DNA of 64,000 bases. Source: Prinsepia uniflora. Taxonomy: Eukaryota; Streptophyta; Magnoliopsida; Rosales; Rosaceae. Each line of letters begins with the position of its first letter. Within the stretch, counting starts at the first letter, position 1. The notes beneath the pieces are model-generated. The model searched no databases. It saw only the letters and a program-made list of their open reading frames with translations, and was not told where the DNA came from. The DNA is taken from positions 52,188,252 through 52,252,251 of the forward strand of contig CM064872.1 in assembly GCA_032719365.1 (NCBI GenBank), written 5' to 3'. The translations under genes and the position numbers were made by a program. Below are positions 55,897 through 64,000 of the stretch, piece by piece.

Positions 55897-58706
55897 TTAA
55901 ACCAAGCTCCATAATAATTAAGTTTGAGGACTCCAGGCCTGGGTCGCTGCCAACCTTGGACCTGTACTCTCTCACAAGGCCCCGCTCTTTCACCTATAAC
56001 AACCCCATCAACCACGGTCCTCTCATTCCTTGCCTTAGAGAACTCGGACATCTGTCAAAAAAATATATCTAGAGTTGTGGCAGGAGACTGTAAAGTATTT
56101 TGAAAGCACTACTCATTACGTGTTTTGCAAATCCGCCAACAACCAAAGGCAATCTTCTGTAAAATATTCCATGCACCCTCTTTACTACCAAATTTGACTT
56201 ATAGAGCGTGCCAACAATCACGAAACGTAAGGCCCTGGAAAGTATCACTCATCATCTGGAGCAATCCTCCATACCAGAAAGTTTGAGCAAATTGATAAGT
56301 GAAAAAGAGGTGGGACCCTGACTCCTCCTCATCCCCACATAACGGGCACACCGTCTCCACATTTACCCGTCGACGGGCCAGATTCCTACGGGTAGCAATG
56401 TAGCCACGATAGCAAGTCCAAATAAATTGTTTGACTTTGTGTGGCATGTTCAGGCTCCAAATGTGTTTCCAGATTCACTGCTACCCTCTAACCATACTAG
56501 TCTCCCATCTACCTCTTCCAAACAATTCACCATTGCGACACAGCTCCGTAGCTAATAAATACCTGGAGTGAACATTATATCGAACATTCATGGAGAAGTT
56601 CCAAACATAACGGTGAGAGCACTCATACTTACTCAATGGAATAGAGCAAATGACATTTGTGTCCTTCTCATCAAACAAACTCACCACTAGGCTATACAAC
56701 CATGTATGATTAATATGGAAAATCAACATTTTAACCAACTATGGAAATTTTGGATTAAGGGATTTTACCTTGAAGGACCGGCCAACTGGAAGCCATGGGT
56801 CCAACTGAGTGTGAATTAGGGGTCCATCCTTTACATGCCAACGAAGGCTGGACTTCAAGATGCGCAGCCCCTTCAAAAGGCTCTTCCAACCCAATGAGGA
56901 CCTCGCCACTTCCCTAGCTTCTAGAATTGTGGTCTCACTATGGTACTTTTCTCGTAGCAACCTAGCCAGAAGGGATGAGGGTTGATCCAATAAATTCTAC
57001 CCTATTTTGGTAAGCATGGCTAGGTTGAAGACCCTAATATCTTGGAAGCCTAATCCTCCAGCTTCTTTTGGAACCATGAGCCTCTCCCAAGCAGCCAAAT
57101 GCATACCACGTCGTAATTATTGCTTACCTCACAAATAACAAGCCAATATCCACTCAATATCCTTGTCAACCTCCACCGGAATTTGGAAGCATGACATAGC
57201 ATAATTAAGAAGAGCCAGAGCAATGGACTTAACAAGAACCTCCTTCAAAACCTTGGAAAGAAACTGTTCGGACCAACCTAGGGCCTTCACCTCCACTCTA
57301 TTGCGAATATCTTCAAAACAGCGTTCTTTGTAGCTCCAAAGTCGGCTTAAAGCCCTAGATATTTTCCAAACTTCCCTTTCACATTGACTCCTAACTCCCC
57401 AACAATTTGATCCTGCAAGAGAGGAAGACAATCTGCACTGAACACCACAAAACTCTTCTCAAAATTTATTTTATGGCCAGAGCACAACTCATACAATTGC
57501 AATATCTCCTTCAATCACACTGCCCCCGCCATAGTAGCTTTAGAGAATAGGACTGAGTTATCTGCAAAAAATAAGTGGTTGACACAGAACGCACCAGGTG
57601 CAACCGGGATACCCCGAAGGGCGCCTACCTTAGTCTTCCTATGGATATGGGCTGACAAACCTTCTACACGAAAAAAAAAAAAAGGAAAGGAGACAGGGGG
57701 CCACCTTGCCTCAATCCCCTAGAGGGCCAAAATACACCAGTAGGGGATCTATTCATAAGGGCACTGAACGACGTTGTAGCGATACATTCCTTGATCTATT
57801 GATAGAAGATAGGATGAAAGCCCAGTCTTACCATAACCTTCAAGAGGAAATCCCACTCCACTCTATCATAGGCTTTTGACATATCCAATTTAAGCATCAT
57901 AACCTTACCATCTTGATCTTGTTTCTTTCTAATTGTATGCAACAACTCATGGACCACAAGAAAATTGTCTGTAATTTGTCTACCCGACACAAAAACACTT
58001 TGAGAATCACTAATCACCTCCCTCATCAAACCCTTCATTTGGTTGGTATGAATCTTGGAAATAATTTAATAAATGACATTACATAATGAAATAGGCCAAA
58101 ATTGTACCATGTTCATCGGACTAGCAAAATTAGGGATTATAGCCAAGTTTGTGAAATTAAACTGTCTTAACATATATCCAGTCTGAAAGAAATTCAAAAT
58201 AGCACGAATTATCTCATTTCCAATTAGGCCCCAATGCCTATGGCAAAAGCTCGCATTAAAGACATCAGGGCCCAAAGACATTGTAGGATGAATCTACACA
58301 AGTGCTCTCCGAACCTCCTCATGTGTGACTGGCCGAATCAAGGTCGAATTGTCTGAGGTAGAAACCTTCATGTCGATGCAGTATGTGACTTCCTGGAATT
58401 GGGTGGACAGTGAGATTGTGAAAGGTTTCTGAGAAAAACCATTAGTAATTGCCCCCAAATCCTCCTCCCTGTCCGTCCAAATTCCATCACCATTGTAGAG
58501 GCCGTGGATACGATTAAACCGTCATCGCTTCACGATTTTAGAATGGAAAAATATATTATTTTTATCCCCTTCATTTAACCAATGCACCCGAGACTGTAAC
58601 TTCCAATAAATTTCCTCATCAGTCATGGCTTTCTTGAGTTCTTCCTCTAGCTCCTTCACCCGTGGGCCATCAAAACACATGGATTGATAGCACCCAGTGA
58701 GCTTGT
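55897..58706 (-). pseudogene. LINE ORF2: reverse transcriptase, zf-RVT and start of RNase H
   Basis: The largest remaining block of the LINE. Order on the minus strand: RT N-terminal flank, RT domain with SKAYDRVEWDFL, the inactivated FADN motif, a linker with RALSRLWSYKERCFED-like sequence (57431-57129), SSLARLLREKYHSETTILEA (about 56990), zinc-binding domain (56447-56199) and the first strand of RNase H (GVLKLNYYGAWFK) ending at 55897. The reading frame changes several times and stop codons intervene. Confidence 0.87.
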
Positions 58707-61046
58707 TGTAACGAGCCGTCCTGAATTATTGGGATTAATTAAGAATTAATGACAGATTAGCGAGGCTAATAGGGGATTAGTTGGGGATTAACGGATGTTC
58801 AAGGCGAAATGACGATTTTGCCCCTAAAAGGGGTGAAAATTTGACTTTTGACTAGGCAGATCCCATGGCCGAGGGCTGAGGACCGTTGCGTAGATTGAGT
58901 CGATACGAATCCGTAAATAAGCAGCACGTCGCGTTTGATGAAAAAAGTTATGGTTCACGGGAGTTCCGGGGAACTATTTGAAACGACACGTTTTACGAGG
59001 AAAAAGGGCCTTTTATCCTAAGTGGGGCCCATATATTTCTGTGCTGGCCAAAGGATGAGTGACAAGTATCACTCATCCATTGCCCAGTATGATCACATAC
59101 ATGCATCTGTTTCCCATTCCCTTCCATCATTCGATCTTCCCACAAACCCGATCAACCCATTCGAACCCAATCCAAACCCTTCCCTCCATCTGATCGTGTG
59201 TGAAGCCAGAGAGTGACTTGAGGACATGGTGGTGGTGGCTGACCGAGGACAAGGCCGCCGTGGATGATGGAGGTGCAGACTTCAACCCGAAACCCGGTTA
59301 TGCCCATTTTTCTTGTTTTTGCGATTTGAACGTTAGGGCTATTTTTAGTTGATGGGGAAAGGATTATTAGGTTGTTAGGAGAGAGTACAGACTTTTTTTG
59401 ATGGCTGAGAGGGGGGGTGCTGCCTAGGGAAAAATTGGAAAGTTTGAACCGTGAGGAGGAGTTTTGCACAGTCGGGGTTTGAGCGATTTTCTTGAGAATT
59501 AATGATAGGAATGGATAGGAAATGATGAAATAGAAAGTTTAGGATTGGATTGGATCGAATTGGACGAAAAATGGACGGTTTAAAAGGCCAGACCGGTCAC
59601 TCTGCTCCAACTGGACCAGCCGAACCGCCGAACCAGATTCAAGAGAGGTTGAAGACGACACTATTCATGTCGCGTGGCTCCCATGCGCAGCCCCTTTGGG
59701 CGGCGCGTGTGGGCACGTGGGCCATTCTTTGGGGGTGGTTTCAACATGTAATTTCATCTATTCGATGTAACGAACATTTTGGTACTGGTTTCGAGTCGAT
59801 CGAAACCAGTCCGAAGGTTTAGGATCGACTTTAAAAATAGTTAAAAATTTTGGAAAAATTACGGGGCTTTAGTGAGGGGTTATTTAAGTAGTTAGTAACC
59901 CTCTAAATTAATTTGGACAGGTTTGGGAACCCAGGAGGCAATGATTGGCCCAAGAAGGGCGTATGGCGCGTGTATCGAGGCGCGGCTCCGGACGGTCTGT
60001 GAGTGAACCTTTCTTTGTAAACCGATGCATGCATAAATGTTTTATAATTGTTTTAGATCATGTTTTGTGATTTCATGAGTGCATTTGCTTGTGATAGCTA
60101 GGATTTACGTATTTGCACGTATTTCTATGTTTTCGGTTTTATACTGCGATTATACGTGCTATGCTTTCAATGATGGTTTGATGAACTGGTTTTGGATTTG
60201 GAAATATGAAATCGGGCATGAGACCCATTTGATTGGAAACTCTCGGACTTGGAGTCCATTTGATTTGACGAGAAATTGGGCCGAGGGTCCATTTGAGTTA
60301 TACGATCGGGCCGAGGGCCTCGTCGGGTTACGAATTCGAGCTTGAGGCCCAGTTGATTGTGAAATCAGGCTCGAGGTCCCTTTGACTGTAATATCAGGCT
60401 CAAGTCCCCATTGTTTGTGAAATTAGGCTTGAGGCCCCGTTGATTTATGGTTTCGGACTTGAGGCCCCGTTCGTTGTGATTTCGGGCTAGAGGCCCAGTT
60501 GATTGTGAAATCGGGCTCGAGGCCTCGTTACTGTGGTATCGGGCTTGAGGCCCTGTTGATAGTGAAATCGGGCTTGAGGTCCCGTTGGGTTATGAAATCG
60601 GGCTTAAGTCCCAGTTTGGTTTACGGAATGAGTATTCGGGTTTGAGACCCTATTAAACTGTGGATTTAGGTCGAGGCCTGTGAAAATGGATTTGAATCGG
60701 ATTCGAGGAATCCTGTTGAGATTCGGGTATGAGACCTAGTTGAGAAAGAAAGTATTTTTGAAATTGTATATACCCTCCATATGATTTGATTGGTCTCCTC
60801 CAGACGTCGACTTGAAGAGTCACAATCCACTACTCGGTATGAGTATCCCTATATGGAGCATATTCCGGGAGTGGGAGTTATCATACGGTCTCGGTATGGG
60901 TCCGGAGATAGCCATCCAGACATCATAGATCCTGGATGTTGGATAGAGCCTCCCAGATGTAGAATTCCTGGGGGTAGACTCGGAGTGAGACTCCGAGTAG
61001 TGTGCACACTAGTATAGAGATGAATCGTGACATATATTGGGGATGT
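58707..61046 (+). mobile_element. Family A LTR, copy A5, cut by A6
   Basis: Starts TGTAACGAGCCGTCC after CTTGT within the LINE. It is shorter in its 5' part than A1 (the segment after GACTTTTG is condensed) but keeps the hairpin at 59047-59083, with ATATATTTC upstream, and has the longest palindromic minisatellite (60202-60640). It stops at 61046, in the part equivalent to A1 8700, where the reverse copy A6 begins. The rest lies outside the window. Confidence 0.85.
60202..60640 (+). repeat. Palindromic minisatellite inside LTR A5
   Basis: About 11-12 units of 30-45 bp built on TCGGGCTTGAGGCCC and GTTGATTGTGAAA. This is the largest array of its kind in the window. Confidence 0.85.
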
Positions 61047-64000
61047 GTTGACATGACCCACCCCCAATCCCCCGTGATTAAGGGCTAAGTCATACTCTCG
61101 TCTAACTCACGTGCGACATGAAGGCGAACCGACGTCCAACCTCTGTGTAACACGTAAGCCAGACAAGGGATTCTCAAGCGAACTGTCCAAAATATTTCCG
61201 GATTTCTCAGAGCGCTCAGAATCTACTGTGGATCGCATGTGTGATGTCTCCGTCTCTCTGTCAACAGCCAGCACTGCATCAAACCTAGAGGGTATCAAAA
61301 ATATAAAAAACTGTGAGTGGACAAAAATAAATAATATGTTCTGAAAACAGGTTATAGAAAAGTACTTTTATACCCTCCACGAAAAAAAACAATGCATGCA
61401 TATGAAAACCTTGTCATAAAACCATTACATATCCAAGATAAGAAAACCATCAATGAAAACCGGAATGATTTCTTTTTCTCAAATCCGTAACTCAAATCCA
61501 GGGCCTAAGCCCAAAATCATAAATCCTCATCAAAGTACGGGAACTTAGCCCAAAACTCATCAAATCCAAATCGTCCGAACCATTGCCCAAAACATCTAAA
61601 AAGTAGTGAAAAACCAGTGAAAAATATCAATCAATCAAGTTGCTGGATCTCAACTGCGCCCGAGTCTTTAAACTCAAAACACATGTGCATAATTAGGCCT
61701 TCTCGGGATATCAACGAGTCTTTAAACTTAAAACACAATCAATAGGCCTCGGGGGATATCACAATAACCGAGTCTTTAAACTCAAAAAAATCAATCCAGG
61801 GCCCTCCCTCGTCAATCAACCGAGTCTCTAAACTCAAAACCAGATCCAGCTGTATCTGGGTATTTAAACCCAAAACCAAGTGAAAACCATAGAAAATCCA
61901 TAACCGAATTCACAATAATGATTCTGTAAGCTAGCTTCCAGAACCATCATCCCGAACCCAAATCCAGAATTTCTCTTTCAAGTTTCAAAACCAAATCCCA
62001 AAGCATCATTTCCAAAATCCAGTTCCAAAACCAAAATCACGTTTATCGAAATCCCTTTTCTAAACTGGGCTTCGAACTCGAAATCACTTTTTCAAATCCA
62101 TTAGCAATCATCGAAATCAAATTATATTTTAAATCCCGAAATCAACTCATCAAAACCATTATCAAATCATTAAAACCATTATCAAATCATAGCATAAATC
62201 AAAAACTGGTAAAACATACAAATATGCCATTATCTCGAGATACGTGAAAACCCGTAAATCATCAATATCATATGACAAACATAGAAATGACATGTAGAAA
62301 ACATATAAAAAATATATGCATGCATCATAAGATCGAAAGCAAGGTCCAATCACAGACAATTAGCGTCGCTGCCTCGATACGGGCGCAAGTACACTCTCCC
62401 GGCTAATCCGCTATCACCGGCTTTCCCGAACCTGTCCAAATCCCATAATAAGGTCACTAACTACTTCATAAAGCTTATACTAAAGCCCTGTAATTTTCCC
62501 GAATTTTTAACTATTTGTAATCGAGCCCTAAAACCTTTGGACATCACGAAACATATCGAGACGATGTTCGATCGACTCGAAACCAATCCCAAAATGTTCG
62601 TTACATTGAATACTTTAAAAATCATGTTGGAACCTTCCCCAAAAGGGGCCCTACGCACCATCAAGCGCCGCCCAAAGGGGCTGCACGTGGGAGCCCCGTG
62701 CCAAGCTACTGTTCATCTTCAACCTTAGTCTAGCAGGTATGAACTGGTTCGAACCGGACCGGTCCAGCCGAACCGGCGTGGACGGTTTTCAACCCTTTTC
62801 GATCTGATTCCACCCCTTTTTTCATCCTAATAGCTTCATCATATCTTAAGTAATCGATCCACAGTTTCAAAATTGAAAAACAAAGCCTAGAAGTTACCTT
62901 CCTGATCATCGATTCCACACCAAACTTTCCTTCTCTGTGTTCTTGCTTCTCCGGCCATCCCTGCCTCTAATTCCACTTCTACAAGCTTTCCTTTGATGTC
63001 CAAGACCTCACCCAAATAACCATTTCGATCAATAACGATCAAAACCAAAATTGCCATTTTTGAATTTACAAAAATGTTCCACGAGAATTTGACTTACCGT
63101 TCAACTCAGGCTTCGAAAATAGGTTCAATTCATTCCTTACAACCTCAGATACAACACCTAGTGAACCAAATCGATCCTTAGTCCTCAAATCAAACCTCCC
63201 CATGTGCAAACACAAACAGGGGACTTCACAGGTTTTACCATCTACTGCCGTCGTCCTCCGTCGTCGTGCCTCGCCGTGGCCAACAGTCGTCTCAGCACAG
63301 CCTCCCTTCCATCTTCCCTTCACACCCCACCTACTACTGATTAAGTTTGAGAGAGTTGGGGTCTCACGATCATCTTTTTCTCTGTTTTCTGAGTTTTTCA
63401 ATCCAAATATTGTGCACAATTATCCTCCCTAATTTTTAAAAATAAATAGAGGGTGGGGGAAGCTTCCATGACCTAGGCAACCAAATCTGCCTAGTGAGGG
63501 AAAAGTGTCCCAAATCTGGTGGGTCACCATCCCTAGGCAGCCACATGTCCACTTGCAACTGGGCACAAATCCCAATGCAACCAAATGACCAGAATGTCCC
63601 CTAATGACAAATTACCATTTTGCCCCTCGCGCGTTTAGACCAGTAACTGAACCATCCGACGTCCAATGAAAAAGTGCCGCCTGTCATTGCACTCAGGGGA
63701 TCGAGACTTACCTAACGGTCCTCAGAATGCGTGAAAAATTCATGTCATATGAAAAGTCAACAGTTTGCCCCCTTTAACCAAATTACCAGAATACCCTTGA
63801 ACTTCCGAACATCATAACTTTTTCCTCGAATGTCGGAATCGAACGTGCCAATTGTCTATGAACTCGTGACGTCCCGAACTACGTCACAGTCCTTGGTCAA
63901 ATTCCATTTGACAGTCCAAAATAAAAGTCAACCGTTCTCCCAATTCCAAGGGCAAAATCGTCATTTCGCACCGTCCGTCCGAGATCACTCATCTAAGCAT
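61047..64000 (-). mobile_element. Family A-related LTR, copy A6, incomplete at the window end
   Basis: Reverse orientation, beginning TGACATGACCCACCCCCAAT and running off the right edge. The last part (63770-64000) matches the reverse of the family's first ~250 bp (GGCAAAATCGTCATTTCG). It is a diverged subfamily: the GGGC-type array is replaced by units with GAGTCTTTAAACTC (61660-61870), and the GGATGAGTG hairpin is absent at the expected place (about 63470). Short frames such as at 63066-63419 are not conserved in the other copies. Confidence 0.82.
61660..61870. repeat. GAGT(C)TTTAAACTC palindromic units in A6
   Basis: At least five units of CGAGTCTTTAAACTCAAAA spaced 40-65 bp. The core GAGT..TTTAAACTC is self-complementary. 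It sits where other A LTRs carry the GGGC..GCCC array. Confidence 0.75.

Larger units (their letters stand above)
41161..58706 (-). mobile_element. LINE (plant L1-type) pseudo-element, interrupted
   Basis: The minus strand, in pieces, reads as ORF2 of a plant LINE. The upstream reverse-transcriptase flank (58706-58300) reads EEIYWKLQSRVHWLNEGDKN. The RT fingers/palm (about 58280-57540) include FFQTGYMLRQFNFTNLAIIP, ISLCNVIYK and LKLDMSKAYDRVEWDFL. A zf-RVT region (56447-56199) has CPLCGDEEESGSHLF. An RNase H domain starts at about 56010 and continues at 42692-42374 after family B. The C-terminus NHVKSKSGYYV with stop is at about 41308-41265. Frameshifts and stops are numerous. The catalytic FADD motif reads FADNS at about 57556. 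A short T-run near 41163 may be its poly(A) tail. Its 5' end lies beyond A5/A6. Confidence 0.85.

Noticed and set aside
60202..60640. CRISPR-like array
   Set aside because: Units are degenerate and contiguous without unique spacers, the context is a plant LTR, and there are no cas genes.
63066..63419. 117-residue frame in A6
   Set aside because: Lies in LTR sequence and has no counterpart in other copies and no known motif.
1..64000. tRNA, rRNA or other structured RNA genes
   Set aside because: No stretch with tRNA A/B box spacing plus a convincing cloverleaf, and no rRNA-like sequence, was recognised by eye. A covariance-model scan would be decisive.

Overview
This 64 kb window is plant nuclear DNA, most likely from a eudicot. 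It is AT-rich and packed with nested transposable elements: long LTRs, CACTA, hAT-like and Mutator-like DNA transposons, and a plant L1-type LINE. The only recognisable resident host gene is a laccase (multicopper oxidase) of typical plant exon structure, now a pseudogene spread over about 25 kb. No rRNA, tRNA, CRISPR or prokaryotic feature was seen. The family or species cannot be fixed from the sequence alone.

Left part (1-12271): a stack of LTR elements. A minus-strand copy of a 3-kb LTR family (family A, copy A0, 2009-4730) adjoins an unassigned stretch (1-2008). A related LTR end (4731-6149) is embedded in the 3' part of a second retrotransposon family (family B, copy B1), which also holds a clean family A solo LTR (A1, 6286-9425, target duplication ATAGA) and ends in its own LTR (10377-12271). 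Next comes an element with long inverted arms (12332-14686) that has captured part of the gene for RNA polymerase III subunit RPC6.

Middle (15118-40490): the laccase pseudogene. It is interrupted by two related CACTA transposons in opposite orientations, each with a perfect 3-bp target duplication: CACTA-1 (15959-23369, TTG) in an intron and CACTA-2 (24275-39015, CGT) in an exon. CACTA-1 is a decayed, non-autonomous copy that keeps only the 3' end of a TNPA-type gene and carries a family A LTR. CACTA-2 looks complete. Its TNPD-like transposase (4 inferred exons, 1171 codons plus stop) and TNPA-like gene (7 inferred exons, 528 codons plus stop) are both open after splicing. Its 7-kb leader holds fragments of at least two host genes: a subtilisin-like protease prodomain (antisense, three exons, in phase) and one exon resembling the LAZY/DRO1 gravitropism family.

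Right part (41161-64000): a minus-strand LINE serves as the base layer and has been split repeatedly. A hAT-like element (41309-42365, 8-bp duplication GCTACATC) and a 13-kb family B retrotransposon (42698-55891, duplication TGCCT) both sit in its RNase H and C-terminal region. The family B element contains a B solo LTR (50500-52122, duplication GCAAC) and a family A LTR (A3), and A3 contains another family A solo LTR (A4, duplication AGGCG). Two more family A LTRs (A5, A6) break the LINE on its 5' side and run off the window. The matched target duplications give an unusually readable relative order of insertions.

Most unusual signals: the double gene capture in an apparently autonomous CACTA element; the pair of 51-bp direct repeats that bracket the subtilase capture; the RPC6-carrying inverted repeat; and several hairpins and palindromic minisatellites kept across the family A LTRs.
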